This document shows, one piece after another, positions 33,401 to 42,830 of a stretch of 43,108 nt of DNA. Position 1 is the stretch's first letter; each line of letters starts with the position of its first letter. A program made the position numbers and the translations under genes. The notes beneath the pieces are model-generated. The model was not told the origin of the DNA. It worked only from the letters and a program-made list of their open reading frames with translations, and did not search any database. This DNA comes from Acetobacteraceae bacterium (GTDB lineage: Bacteria > Pseudomonadota > Alphaproteobacteria > Acetobacterales > Acetobacteraceae): assembly GCA_003151425.1 (NCBI GenBank), contig PLXO01000121.1, forward strand, positions 1 to 43,108, given 5' to 3'.

Positions 33401-34495
33401 ATGTCACTTCGCGTCGAAGGATTGGAGAAGCACTTCGGCGCGGTCGCAGCGGTGCGCGGTGTCGATCTGGACGTGCCGAGTGGCGCGTTTTTCACCCTGC
33501 TTGGCCCGTCCGGCTGCGGCAAGACGACGATCCTGCGCTCGATTGCCGGCATCTACACGCCGGATCACGGCCGCGTGGAGCTGGACGGCGTCGACGTCAC
33601 CACGCGACCGATCCATGCGCGCAACATGGCCCTGGTGTTCCAGAACCACGCGCTGTTCCCGCACATGACGGCGTTCGACAATGTCGCCTTTGGATTGCGC
33701 ATGCGCCGTGTGCCGCGCGCCGAGCTGCGCGCGCGGGTCGACGAAGCATTGGCGCTGGTCCGCCTCGACGGCCTCGGGGCGCGCATGCCGGCGCAGCTCT
33801 CCGGCGGACAGCAGCAACGCGTGGCGCTGGCCCGCGCCCTGGTGGTCCGGCCGAGTCTGCTGCTGCTGGATGAGCCGCTGTCCAACCTGGACGCACGGCT
33901 GCGTGACGAGCTGCGGGTGGAGCTGCGCGCGCTGCAACGCCGGCTGGGCGTCACCGCGATCCTGGTGACGCACGACATCGAGGAAGCCTTCGTGCTGTCC
34001 GATCGTGTCGCAGTCTTGCGCGCCGGGCGGATCGAGCAGGTCGGCACGCCGCGCGAGCTCTACCGCACGCCGGCCACGCGGTTTGTCGCCAACTTCGTCG
34101 GGCCCGTCAACGAAATTGCCCTGTCGTCGGTGGAATCCGTGGCTGGAACGATTTGGGCCACCACGGACACTGGCCTGCGTTTACGCCTGCCGGCGGAGGC
34201 CGCCGCCATCACCGGCGACGCCGCCTTGCTGCCCGCCGGGCTGCGCGCCCGGCCGCCGGCTTGGCTGATCGTGCGTCCAGAGCACCTGCACATTGACCCT
34301 GGCCCATGGCCCAATCAGCTCGACGGGATCGTGGAAGATCTGGTCTATGCTGGCGCCGCGACCGTCTGCCGGCTGCGGGTCGGCAGTCTATCGCTGTCGA
34401 TGCAGGTGCCGGGCGAGACCACGCACCTTTCGCTCGGCGCACGCGTGTCCGTGGGCTGGCACGAAGCAGACAGCGTAGTGCTGCATGACACGTAA
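33401..34495 (+). CDS. ABC transporter ATPase (PotA/FbpC-like)
   Basis: ATPase subunit of 364 residues with Walker A GPSGCGKT (35-42), Q-loop Q81, signature LSGGQQQR (133-140), Walker B LLLLDE (153-158) and switch H191 (VTHDIEEAF). The C-terminal 120 residues form a TOBE-type regulatory domain (FVGPVNEIALSSV ... IVRPEHLHI ... GIVEDLVYAG). It energises the two permeases downstream. The ATG is 44 bases past the binding-protein stop. The 3' end overlaps the first permease by 11 bases. Confidence 0.95.
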   Translation: MSLRVEGLEKHFGAVAAVRGVDLDVPSGAFFTLLGPSGCGKTTILRSIAGIYTPDHGRVELDGVDVTTRPIHARNMALVFQNHALFPHMTAFDNVAFGLRMRRVPRAELRARVDEALALVRLDGLGARMPAQLSGGQQQRVALARALVVRPSLLLLDEPLSNLDARLRDELRVELRALQRRLGVTAILVTHDIEEAFVLSDRVAVLRAGRIEQVGTPRELYRTPATRFVANFVGPVNEIALSSVESVAGTIWATTDTGLRLRLPAEAAAITGDAALLPAGLRARPPAWLIVRPEHLHIDPGPWPNQLDGIVEDLVYAGAATVCRLRVGSLSLSMQVPGETTHLSLGARVSVGWHEADSVVLHDT

Positions 34496-35327
34496 CGCCC
34501 GTCTGCGCGGTATCGGATTCGTTGCGCCACTGCTGGTGGTGATGGCCTGCGCTTATGTCTGGCCGCTCTGGCAGGCGATGCTGAACAGCCTGCACCCCAA
34601 CACGCCGCAGGGTATCGATACCGCAAGCTGGACACTGGCGAATTTCGCCCGGCTGTCCGATCCGCTCTACACTGAAGTTCTGCTGCGCACCGTGCGAATC
34701 AGCCTGATTGTATCCGCGATCACCGCCGCGCTCGTCTATCCGGTTGCGCTGCGGCTGACCCGCATCGCGCCGCGCTGGCGGGCCTGGGTGATCCTGGCCT
34801 TCGTCAGCCCATTCCTGGTCAACACGGTGGTGAAATCTTTCGGCTGGAGCCTGCTGCTGCGCGGCAATGGCCTGGTGAACACCGCACTGGCGGCCGTGCA
34901 TCTGATCGATCGGCCGCTGCACCTGATGCTGAACGAGACCGGCATCACCATCGCGCTGGTGCCGGGTCACTTCATGTTCGTGCTGCTGCCGCTATGGACC
35001 GCGATCGCCGGAATCGATCCGGCCCTGGCCTGGGCCGCCGGCACGCTCGGCGCGCGGCGCTGGCAGGTGTTCCGCCACGTGATCCTGCCGCTGACCTGGC
35101 CCGCGCTGGTCACCGGCCTGGTGATCAACTTCATCATGAACATGACCGCCTTCGCCGCCCCGGCGATCCTGGGCGGCGCGCGCACCCTGGTCGTTTCGGT
35201 CCTGGCTTATCAGGTGAACCTGGAGCAGCTCGACTGGCCGTTCGGCAGCGCCATCGCAGTTGCGCTTCTGGTGTTTACGCTGGCGCTGGTCGGCGTTGCG
35301 CAGAAGCTGGCGGTGCGGCGGCGATGA
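34485..35327 (+). CDS. ABC transporter permease (PotB-like)
   Basis: Permease of 280 residues with about six membrane segments; the first is GIGFVAPLLVVMACAYVWPL. The EAA-type loop is LAWAAGTLGARRWQVFRHVILPL. It overlaps the ATPase gene by 11 bases and the second permease by 4 (ATGA), so all three are translationally coupled. Specificity (polyamine, iron complex or other small cation/organic acid) is open. Confidence 0.93.
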   Translation: MTRNARLRGIGFVAPLLVVMACAYVWPLWQAMLNSLHPNTPQGIDTASWTLANFARLSDPLYTEVLLRTVRISLIVSAITAALVYPVALRLTRIAPRWRAWVILAFVSPFLVNTVVKSFGWSLLLRGNGLVNTALAAVHLIDRPLHLMLNETGITIALVPGHFMFVLLPLWTAIAGIDPALAWAAGTLGARRWQVFRHVILPLTWPALVTGLVINFIMNMTAFAAPAILGGARTLVVSVLAYQVNLEQLDWPFGSAIAVALLVFTLALVGVAQKLAVRRR

Positions 35328-36091
35328 CGCGCGCCATCACCGCGCTGATGCTGGCCGTCATGCTGGCGCCGATCGTGCTGGTGGTGTGGATGTCGTTCAC
35401 GCCGCAGGCCTATTTCGTAGTGCCCATCACCAGTTTCTCGCTGCGTTGGTACCGCGAGGCGCTGTCCTATCCCGGCTTCATTGCCGGCTTCACGCTCAGC
35501 GCGGAGCTGGCTTCATTGGCCGGCCTGACCGCGGTGGTTTGCGCCTTCCTCGCCGCCTACGGCCTGACGCGCTATCCGCTGCCCGGCAAGACCGCGCTGC
35601 TGGCCTTCTTCACCTCACCGCTGCTGGTGCCCGCCGTGGTGTTCGGCATCGCAATGCTGCAATTCGTCAACCGCATCGGTCTGTACAACCGACTGATCGG
35701 CCTGGTGCTGGCGCATGTGGTCGTCGTGACGCCCTACGCCATCCGCACCTTGCACACCGCGCTCGCCGCGGTGCCGGAGGAGATGGAGTGGGCCGCAATG
35801 GCGCTCGGCGCGCCACGGCTGCGCATGCTGGCGCGCATCACCGTGCCGTTGTGTGCCCGCGGGATGATCACGGCGTTCCTTTTCTGCTTCTTGCTGTCGT
35901 TCTCCGAAGTGACGATGACGATCTTCATGACCGGACCCGCGTTGCAGACATTGCCGATCCGCATCTATAGCTACATGTCGGACCGCATCGATCCGATGGT
36001 GGCCGCGGTGTCGTCCCTGGTGGTGCTGGTCTCGCTGCTAGTGGTGCTCGCGCTCACGTTGGTTGAAGGACTGCGCAAGGGATTGCGCTGA
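35324..36091 (+). CDS. ABC transporter permease (PotC-like)
   Basis: Second permease (255 residues), heterodimer partner of the PotB-like subunit. Segment 1 is ITALMLAVMLAPIVLVVWMSF. The docking loop reads EEMEWAAMALGAPRLRMLARITVPL. The start ATG overlaps the previous stop (ATGA). It is the last gene of the operon; 18 bases after its stop begins a large perfect palindrome that probably ends transcription. Confidence 0.93.
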   Translation: MTRAITALMLAVMLAPIVLVVWMSFTPQAYFVVPITSFSLRWYREALSYPGFIAGFTLSAELASLAGLTAVVCAFLAAYGLTRYPLPGKTALLAFFTSPLLVPAVVFGIAMLQFVNRIGLYNRLIGLVLAHVVVVTPYAIRTLHTALAAVPEEMEWAAMALGAPRLRMLARITVPLCARGMITAFLFCFLLSFSEVTMTIFMTGPALQTLPIRIYSYMSDRIDPMVAAVSSLVVLVSLLVVLALTLVEGLRKGLR

Positions 36092-36108
36092 GGTCAACAG
36101 CGTAAATT

Positions 36109-36260
36109 CTCCCCCTCCCCTTGAGGGCTTGGGCCGCAAAGCGGACCAAGGTTGGGGGGAGGGGTCGGCGCGGTACGAGAGTTCGGTGCCACCCCGGGGA
36201 CCAACCCCTCCCCCCAACCTTGGTCCGCTTTGCGGCCCAAGCCCTCAAGGGGAGGGGGAG
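36109..36260. repeat. C/G-rich inverted-repeat element, long form, with perfect 57-base arms
   Basis: The arms 36109-36165 and 36204-36260 are exact reverse complements around a 38-base loop containing CGCGGTACGA. The element fills the space between the convergent permease (stop 36091) and amidohydrolase (stop 36277), so it can act as a two-way terminator (inference). It is the best-preserved of five copies in the window. Confidence 0.92.
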
Positions 36261-36276
36261 TATCCGGCTCGCGCGA

Positions 36277-37785
36277 CTACGCAACAACCGCCTCTGCACT
36301 CAACCTGCGCGGCAACTCATGCACGCACCGCCCCAGACCGACACAGAAATGATTGATCACCGGCGCCAAGCTTTCCGCTGCCTGCCGCGTCGCCGCGTTG
36401 GCCTCCGCAAGCCGCGCCGCCGCCGCCCTCGCCCGCGCCGCTATGCGCGGCCAATCCAATCCGGGCAACACCCCGTCGCGCAGCACGAACTGCGCGCCGA
36501 CCATCACGTCGCGCACCGCCGCGCCATCCTCAGTGTTCACCAACTGGTTCACCGCGCTGTTCAGCGGCACCAGATTGACGTGATCCAGATCGAGAAACAC
36601 CAGATCCGCCTTGTATCCCGGCGCGATCTTGCCGATCAGCTCGCCCATCCCCAGCACCGCCGCGCTGCCCTCGGTCGCCAGCCTTATCGCCTCCGCCGCG
36701 CCGATCCAGTCCTCCGGCGGACGGTCGAACACGCGCGAAACGAATGCCGCCAACCGCATCGCCTCGAACATGTTCTGGTTGTCGGCCGAGGACGACCCGT
36801 CGGTCCCGACCCCCACCGTTACGCCGCCGGCGATCGCGCGGCGGATGTCTGCGATCCCGTTGCCCAGCCGCAGATTCGACCCGGGATTGTGCGCCAGCGT
36901 GCCACCATGTTTCGCCAGCAGCTCGATCTCCGCATCGTCGATCCAAATTGCGTGCGCCCCGCTGAAGCTGGGCCCCAGCAGTCCCAATCGGGCCAGATGC
37001 GCCGTCAACGTCATGCCGTAACGAACCTGCGCCCCGGCACGCTGCACCGGCGATTCCGCAAGATGCGTCTGCACCGGCAGGCCGAACTCGGTCGCCAGGT
37101 CGCGACACCCCGTCATGAACTCATCCGAACAATGCAGCGGGATCGTCGGCGCGATGCCCAGCTGGATGCGATCGCGCGGATACGGCCAGGCCATCGCCGC
37201 GGCGCGAATGGGCGCCAGTATTGCCTCCCCCGACGCGGTGCGCATCGTTTCGGCGACCGCGCGCAGCTCCGGCGGGAACGCCTCCAGCAATCCGGGAATC
37301 GCCTGATAGAAGCTGCGATCGGCGATCATCGGCGAAACCACCGCGCGCATGCCGGCATCGGCGTAGGCCCGCGCCACCTCGTGCAGTCCCTCTAACGTCG
37401 GCGTCGGCAGCATCGCGGATAAATCGTAACAAGCGGTGCAACCCTTGCGCAGCATCTCCACCGCGGACAGCAGCGTCGACAGGTAGCGGTCCTCGTCGGT
37501 GCGGCCGGCGTTGATCCACGTCCCGGCGTTCAGCAGAAGTTCCAGCGACCAGCGATCGCCGATACCCTTGCCGAGCCCACCATGGCCATGCGTGTGCGCG
37601 TTGATCAGCCCCGGAATGACCAGGCGACCGGTCGCATTGATCCGCTCCGCCGCCTCCGAGGTGAAGCTGCCGGGTGCCACGATCGCCTCGATGCAGTCGT
37701 CGCGCAGCACCAGGTCGGCTGCCCTTGCCGCGGTTTCCCCCGCCGCCAGCACTAGGCCGCCCGCAACGATCCGATAGTCCGCCAT
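36277..37785 (-). CDS. Zinc amidohydrolase (TRZ/ATZ/cytosine-deaminase-like)
   Basis: Amidohydrolase-superfamily deaminase or hydrolase of 502 residues. Metal ligands are visible: H64 and H66 (NAHTHGHGG), H241 (QTHLAES), H278 (SGAHAIW) and D329 (GVGTDGSSS). The N- and C-terminal segments form the small beta domain (RLVIPGLINAHTH; GKIAPGYKADLVFLD). Family members deaminate cytosine, guanine, adenosine derivatives or chlorinated triazines; AHNPGSNLRLGNGIADI supports the TRZ/ATZ branch. It diverges from the HpaB-type gene across 93 bases, suggesting a shared catabolic function. Confidence 0.9.
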   Translation of the reverse strand: MADYRIVAGGLVLAAGETAARAADLVLRDDCIEAIVAPGSFTSEAAERINATGRLVIPGLINAHTHGHGGLGKGIGDRWSLELLLNAGTWINAGRTDEDRYLSTLLSAVEMLRKGCTACYDLSAMLPTPTLEGLHEVARAYADAGMRAVVSPMIADRSFYQAIPGLLEAFPPELRAVAETMRTASGEAILAPIRAAAMAWPYPRDRIQLGIAPTIPLHCSDEFMTGCRDLATEFGLPVQTHLAESPVQRAGAQVRYGMTLTAHLARLGLLGPSFSGAHAIWIDDAEIELLAKHGGTLAHNPGSNLRLGNGIADIRRAIAGGVTVGVGTDGSSSADNQNMFEAMRLAAFVSRVFDRPPEDWIGAAEAIRLATEGSAAVLGMGELIGKIAPGYKADLVFLDLDHVNLVPLNSAVNQLVNTEDGAAVRDVMVGAQFVLRDGVLPGLDWPRIAARARAAAARLAEANAATRQAAESLAPVINHFCVGLGRCVHELPRRLSAEAVVA

Positions 37786-37878
37786 CCTCTGCCTCCATCT
37801 GCCTCGATCGGTGAACTCGGCGATTTGCGCCCCTTGGGCACGCTACGGCAATATCCCCGCCAGGCGTAGGAGAGCGTG

Positions 37879-39333
37879 ATGATCAGGACGGCCGAGGCGT
37901 ATCGCCAGGGACTGCGTGATGGCCGCGAGGTCTGGATGGACAACGAGCGCGTGGCCGATGTCACCAAGCATCCCGCCTTCAAGCCGATCATCGACGTGAA
38001 GGCGCGGATGTACGACATGGCCTATGACCCCGCGTACCAGAACGCGCTGACCTACATCGAGAATGGCGCACGCCACTCCACCTTCCACCGGCCGCCGCGA
38101 CAGACCAGCGACTGGACCGACAAGACCACAGCGCTCGACCTTGTCCTGAAGGACATCGGCGGCGTGGTCACCCGCGTCGGAGACGAAACGGTGGGTGAGA
38201 TGTGGTCGCTGCTGGACGGCCGCGATGTGCTGGCGGAAATTGATCCGCGCTTCGCCGACAACATCGATCGGCACATACGCGCGGTGGTGGAGAACGACGT
38301 GTTCCACGTCTCCGCCAACACCGATCCGAAGGGTGACCGCTCGCGCCCGCCGCAGGAGCAGGACCCCGACATGCTGGTCCATGTGGTGAAGGAGACCGAT
38401 GCCGGCATCGTCATCCGCGGCGCGAAATACGAAACCGCCGCCGCCTACGCCGACCAGGCGTTTCTGAAACCCACAGTCGGCGCCTGGACGAACGAGAAGC
38501 TGTCCGACTATGCGGTGGGCTGCATCGTCAAGATGGGCGCGCCGGGGGTGAAGCACATCTGCCGCGCCGGATTCGCCGGGCGCGGCACGCTGGCCGACTA
38601 TCCGTTGTCAAACCGTTTCGACGAGGTCGATGTGCTGATGGTGCTGGATGACGTGCTGATCCCGTGGGAGGACGTGTTCTTCTACCGCCATACCCGCGCG
38701 GCGCAGCACATCCGCGCCACGCTGCACCGCTACTCGGCGTTCCCCTACGTGCTGCGGCTGCAATACGTTGCCGACATGATGATCGGCGCGGCGCTGTGGA
38801 ACGCCAAGCAGACCGGTCTCGATAAGTTGCAGGCGGTGCGCGAGAAGCTTGCCGACCTGGTGTGCTATCGCGAGGGCATCAACGCGCACCTGACCGCCTC
38901 GATCACCCTGGCGCAGCGCAGTCCAGCGGGCCTGCTGATGCCGCACCAGTCGATGCTGTATGCCGGGCGCGTCTTTGGCTGCTCGAACCTGCCGCAGATG
39001 ATGCATATCGCGCGTGAGCTGTGCGGCGGGCAGATCTGCGTGACCCCCAATGCCGCGGCGTTCGAGGCCGCGGGCACCAAGGACTGGCTGGCCAAGTTCT
39101 ACACGCTGAACGATCAGTGGGAGGCGGATGATCGCCGCAAGCTGCTGGCCTTCGCGCGCGACCTGCTGAACTCCGATTATGCCGGCCACCGGCTGACCTT
39201 CGTGCAGTTCGCCCAGGCGCCCCACTTCAATCATCTTGCCGCGGTCTACAACTCATTCGACTTCAACGGCCCGTTGGACTTTGTGCGCCGGGCAGCATCC
39301 TTGTCCGACAAAGTAACGATCCCGCCGTCATGA
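37879..39333 (+). CDS. HpaB-family flavin-dependent monooxygenase, oxygenase component
   Basis: The 484-residue protein is a 4-hydroxyphenylacetate 3-hydroxylase-type oxygenase using free FADH2 from a separate reductase. The N-terminal block (YRQGLRDGREVWMDNERVADVTKHPAF) and the later VLDDVLIPWEDVFFYR, AALWNAKQTGLDKLQAVREKLADLV and ELCGGQICVTPNAAAFE are family patterns. Relatives hydroxylate phenols, chlorophenols and pyrrole carboxylate. AGGAGA lies seven bases before the ATG at 37879; GTG 37876 is directly upstream in frame. It overlaps the next monooxygenase by 4 bases (ATGA). No reductase is in the window. Confidence 0.9.
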   Translation: MIRTAEAYRQGLRDGREVWMDNERVADVTKHPAFKPIIDVKARMYDMAYDPAYQNALTYIENGARHSTFHRPPRQTSDWTDKTTALDLVLKDIGGVVTRVGDETVGEMWSLLDGRDVLAEIDPRFADNIDRHIRAVVENDVFHVSANTDPKGDRSRPPQEQDPDMLVHVVKETDAGIVIRGAKYETAAAYADQAFLKPTVGAWTNEKLSDYAVGCIVKMGAPGVKHICRAGFAGRGTLADYPLSNRFDEVDVLMVLDDVLIPWEDVFFYRHTRAAQHIRATLHRYSAFPYVLRLQYVADMMIGAALWNAKQTGLDKLQAVREKLADLVCYREGINAHLTASITLAQRSPAGLLMPHQSMLYAGRVFGCSNLPQMMHIARELCGGQICVTPNAAAFEAAGTKDWLAKFYTLNDQWEADDRRKLLAFARDLLNSDYAGHRLTFVQFAQAPHFNHLAAVYNSFDFNGPLDFVRRAASLSDKVTIPPS

Positions 39334-40646
39334 CCAGCAACCGCAAGATGCACCTGGTGGCCTTCCTGCTGGCGGGCCCCACCGCGCATCATCACGGGGC
39401 CTGGCGCCATCCGGAAGCCGATCTCGGCGTCTTCACGCCGCAATACCACGAGCACATCGCCCGCGTGCTGGAGGGCGGAAAATTCGACAGCCTGTTCTTC
39501 GCCGACATCCTCGGCCTGCACGACCTGTTCGGCGGCAGTTTTGCGACCACCCTGCGCGGCGGCGGGCAGATGGGACTGCTCGATCCGATTCCGTTACTCT
39601 CGATGATGGCGCGCGTCACCAGTCATATCGGTCTCGGCGCGACGTTGTCGTCCACGTTTTATGCGCCGTACCACCTAGCGCGCTCGCTCGGCACGCTCGA
39701 TCTGCTGAGCGGCGGGCGCGTCGCGTGGAACGTTGTTGCCTCGCACGGCCACCTGGAGGCGCAGAATTTCGGCTTTGCCGAGCTGCCGGCGCGCGATGCA
39801 CGCTACGACTACGCCGATGAAGTCGTGGAGGCGGTGTGCCGGCTGTGGGAAAGCTGGGACGCCGATGCGCTGGTGCTGGACAAGCAGCGCGGCATCTTTG
39901 CCGATCCGGACAAGGTGCATTACGTCAACTACCAGGGGAAGTGGATCAAGACGCGCGGGCCGCTGACGGTGCCGCGCTCGCCGCAGGGACGGCCGGTGAT
40001 CATGCAGGCCGGCTCGTCATCGCGCGGACGCGACTTCGCGGCGCGCTGGGGCGAGCTGGTATTCACCTTGCAGCACGGCAAGGTAGACATGCAGGCGTTC
40101 TACCAGGATTTGAAGGCGCGCGTCGTTGCAAAGGGGCGAGCACCGGAGGACTGCCTGATCCTGCCCTCGATCGACGTGATCATCGGCGAGACCGACGCGA
40201 TCGCGCGCGAGCGGCAGGCCTATGTCAACGACCTCGTGCAGACCGAGGTCGGCCTGGCGCAGATGTCGGGTCATCTCGGGGTCGATCTTTCGGGCTACGC
40301 GCCGGATCAGCCGCTCGCCGACATGCACATCGAGGCCGGCTCGCGCGGGTCGCTCGACGTGATCCTGCAAGGCACCCAGGCGCAGGGCCTGACGCTGGGC
40401 GAGGCCGCGCGCGGCTTTGCCACCAGCGAGTTGTGCCCGCAGATTGTCGGCTCGCCGGACACCGTCGCCGATCAGTTGCAGGATTTGTTTGAATCCCACG
40501 CCTGCGATGGCTTCATCTTTACCCCGACCTTGATGCCGGGGATGTTCGAGCAACTCTGCCGCGCCGTGGTGCCGGTGTTGCAGGCGCGGGGCCTGTTCCG
40601 ACTCGATTATGCCGGAACGACTTTGCGCGACCATCTGCGTGATTAA
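39330..40646 (+). CDS. NtaA/SnaA/DszA-family FMN-dependent monooxygenase
   Basis: Luciferase-like monooxygenase (438 residues) of the nitrilotriacetate/pristinamycin/dibenzothiophene-sulfone group, which uses reduced FMN supplied by a partner reductase. Patterns: MHLVAFLLAGPTAHHHGAWR at the start, GKFDSLFFADI, LLSGGRVAWNVVAS and RPVIMQAGSSSRGRDFAA. Its start overlaps the HpaB-type stop, so the two should be made together and act in sequence on one compound (inference). These enzymes often cut C-N or C-S bonds or open rings after hydroxylation. Confidence 0.93.
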   Translation: MTSNRKMHLVAFLLAGPTAHHHGAWRHPEADLGVFTPQYHEHIARVLEGGKFDSLFFADILGLHDLFGGSFATTLRGGGQMGLLDPIPLLSMMARVTSHIGLGATLSSTFYAPYHLARSLGTLDLLSGGRVAWNVVASHGHLEAQNFGFAELPARDARYDYADEVVEAVCRLWESWDADALVLDKQRGIFADPDKVHYVNYQGKWIKTRGPLTVPRSPQGRPVIMQAGSSSRGRDFAARWGELVFTLQHGKVDMQAFYQDLKARVVAKGRAPEDCLILPSIDVIIGETDAIARERQAYVNDLVQTEVGLAQMSGHLGVDLSGYAPDQPLADMHIEAGSRGSLDVILQGTQAQGLTLGEAARGFATSELCPQIVGSPDTVADQLQDLFESHACDGFIFTPTLMPGMFEQLCRAVVPVLQARGLFRLDYAGTTLRDHLRD

Positions 40647-40683
40647 GGGCGCGGGCCGGAAGTTCTAGCCGTCACCGTCGTCT

Positions 40684-40730
40684 TGACCGGCCCGCGGGGC
40701 GGCCGTTTGGGACGACCCCTGGGCCGGTCA
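40684..40730. terminator. Hairpin between convergent monooxygenase and mccA genes
   Basis: TGACCGGCCC (40684-40693) pairs exactly with GGGCCGGTCA (40721-40730). It lies 38 bases past the plus-strand stop and 54 past the minus-strand one. GC-rich without a clear T run; two-way terminator by position. Confidence 0.5.
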
Positions 40731-40784
40731 TGACGGTTGGGTTGGTCGACGGCCGAGGGACGTCAATCATTTCGGTCACTGGGT

Positions 40785-42830
40785 TTATTCGGTCGCCTGG
40801 GGCGCGAAGGTCACCAGCTCGGTTCCCTCTTCCACCATGTCGTCCACTCCATGGCGGATCGCGGCCACGGTTCCATCGGCCGGCGCGAACAGCGTCAGCT
40901 CCATCTTCATGGCCTCGAGCACGATCAGCGGCGCGCCCCGGCGCACCACCGCCCCCGGCACGACCAGGATGCGGGCGACGCGCGCCGGGATGGGCGCGGT
41001 GACAAGGTCGCTGCCCACGTCCTCGTGCCGCGGCGGGGCAAGCGGGTCGATCAGGTGAACCACGTGATTGCGGCCGCGCAGGATCACCACCAGTTCATTC
41101 TCTCGCCGTACCACGCGCAGCCGGTGCAGTACGCCATCCAGGCGAAGTGTCATTCCGGTCGCGGCATATTCGGCCGCCTCCGCGTGCACACAACCGACCG
41201 GCAGGTCCAATCGATAGGTCCCATCCTCCGCCGGATAGGCGCGCAGCGTGACCACGTCCTCGCCCCGGCGCAGCACGAGGTCCTGGTAGCCGTCGCCATT
41301 CATCCGCCAGGCATCGGCGGCATTCCACGGCGACCACGGATCGGCGGACGCAGCAGCCTGCACCGCGCGCGCGGCCCAGCGGTCCGCCAGCACGGCCAGC
41401 GCCGCGGCGGCCCAGATCACGGAACGCGCCGCGTCCCCAGGCGCATCCCCTTGTGCGTCCCCTGGCGCGGTTGGCGGCAACAACGTGTCGGCATGGCGGG
41501 CGATGAAGCCGGTGTCGAGCGCCCCGTGCGCGAACGCCTTGTGAGCGGCGATGGCGCGCAGCAGATCGAGATTGGTCTGCACGCCGACCACCTCGAACTC
41601 CGCCAGCGCGCTTGCGAGACGCAGCACCGCGGCGGCGCGGTCCTCGCCCCAGACGATCAGTTTGGCGATCATCGGATCGTAGTTCGGCGTGATCGCGTCA
41701 CCCTGGCGCACGCCGGTATCCACGCGCACGTCCAGCGTTTCCGCCGGCTGGCGCAGATGCACCAGCGTGCCGATGGAGGGCAGGAAGTCGCGCGCCGGGT
41801 CCTCGGCATAGATGCGCGCCTCGATGGCGTGACCGCGGATGCGAAGCTGCTCCTGGCGCAGCGGCAGGGGTTCTCCGGCGGCGACACGAAGCTGCCATTC
41901 CACCAGCTCCAGGCCGGTGATCATTTCGGTCACAGGGTGTTCCACCTGCAGCCGGGTGTTCATTTCCATGAAGTAGAAGCGGTCGTCCTGGGCGATGAAC
42001 TCCACCGTTCCGGCACCGACATAGCCGACCGCGCGCGCGGCGGCGACGGCGGCGTCACTCATTGCCGTCCGGCGCGTGACGTCCATGCCGGGCGCAGGTG
42101 CTTCTTCCAGGACCTTCTGGTGGCGGCGCTGGATCGAGCAGTCACGCTCGAACAGCGAAACGATATCTCCGAGGTTATCGGCGAAGACCTGGATCTCGAT
42201 GTGGCGCGGGCGGGTGAGGTAGCGCTCGATCAGCAGGCGATCGTCGCCGAACGAGGCCGCCGCTTCACGCTTCGCACCTGCGACCGACGCCGCCAGGTCG
42301 TCCTGCCGCTCGACGATGCGCATGCCCTTGCCGCCGCCACCGGCGCTGGCCTTGATCAGCACGGGGTAGCCGATGCGCGCCGCCGCCGCGTCGAGCGTGG
42401 GCAGGTCCTGCGCGTCGCCGTGGTAGCCGGGGACCAGCGGCACGCCGGCGCGCTCCATCAGCGCCTTGGCGGCGGCCTTGGACCCCATGGCGCGGATCGC
42501 GTCGGGCGGCGGGCCGATGAACACGATCCCGGCTTCGGCGCACGCCTCGGCGAAGGCCGCGTTCTCCGCCAGGAAACCGTAGCCGGGATGGATCGCCTGC
42601 GTACCGGAACGGCGCGCGACATCGATGATCTTTTCGATCACGAGATAGCTCTGCCGCGCCGGTGCCGGACCGATCGGCCAGGCCTCGTCGGCGAGATCCA
42701 CATGGCGGGCACGGGCGTCCGCGGCGGAATAGACCGCAACCGTCGCGATCCCCAGGCGCCGGCAGGTGGCCATCACGCGGCAAGCGATCTCGCCGCGATT
42801 GGCGATCAGGATCTTCTCGAACATTTGCAT
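40785..42830 (-). CDS. mccA: Methylcrotonyl-CoA carboxylase alpha (biotin) subunit
   Basis: Biotin-containing subunit (681 residues) of an acyl-CoA carboxylase, assigned to methylcrotonyl-CoA carboxylase because its partner gene is mccB-like. This is a step of leucine breakdown. Order: biotin carboxylase (about 4-450; FEKILIANRGEIACRVM, ATP-grasp loop KASAGGGGKGMR, EMNTRLQVEHPVTEM), a linker domain, and a biotinyl domain with EAMKM whose Lys is 642. A short GDAQGDAPGDAA repeat lies in the linker near residue 465. The ATG shares a base with the mccB stop (TAATG). An alternative start two codons later is possible. Confidence 0.92.
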   Translation of the reverse strand: MQMFEKILIANRGEIACRVMATCRRLGIATVAVYSAADARARHVDLADEAWPIGPAPARQSYLVIEKIIDVARRSGTQAIHPGYGFLAENAAFAEACAEAGIVFIGPPPDAIRAMGSKAAAKALMERAGVPLVPGYHGDAQDLPTLDAAAARIGYPVLIKASAGGGGKGMRIVERQDDLAASVAGAKREAAASFGDDRLLIERYLTRPRHIEIQVFADNLGDIVSLFERDCSIQRRHQKVLEEAPAPGMDVTRRTAMSDAAVAAARAVGYVGAGTVEFIAQDDRFYFMEMNTRLQVEHPVTEMITGLELVEWQLRVAAGEPLPLRQEQLRIRGHAIEARIYAEDPARDFLPSIGTLVHLRQPAETLDVRVDTGVRQGDAITPNYDPMIAKLIVWGEDRAAAVLRLASALAEFEVVGVQTNLDLLRAIAAHKAFAHGALDTGFIARHADTLLPPTAPGDAQGDAPGDAARSVIWAAAALAVLADRWAARAVQAAASADPWSPWNAADAWRMNGDGYQDLVLRRGEDVVTLRAYPAEDGTYRLDLPVGCVHAEAAEYAATGMTLRLDGVLHRLRVVRRENELVVILRGRNHVVHLIDPLAPPRHEDVGSDLVTAPIPARVARILVVPGAVVRRGAPLIVLEAMKMELTLFAPADGTVAAIRHGVDDMVEEGTELVTFAPQATE

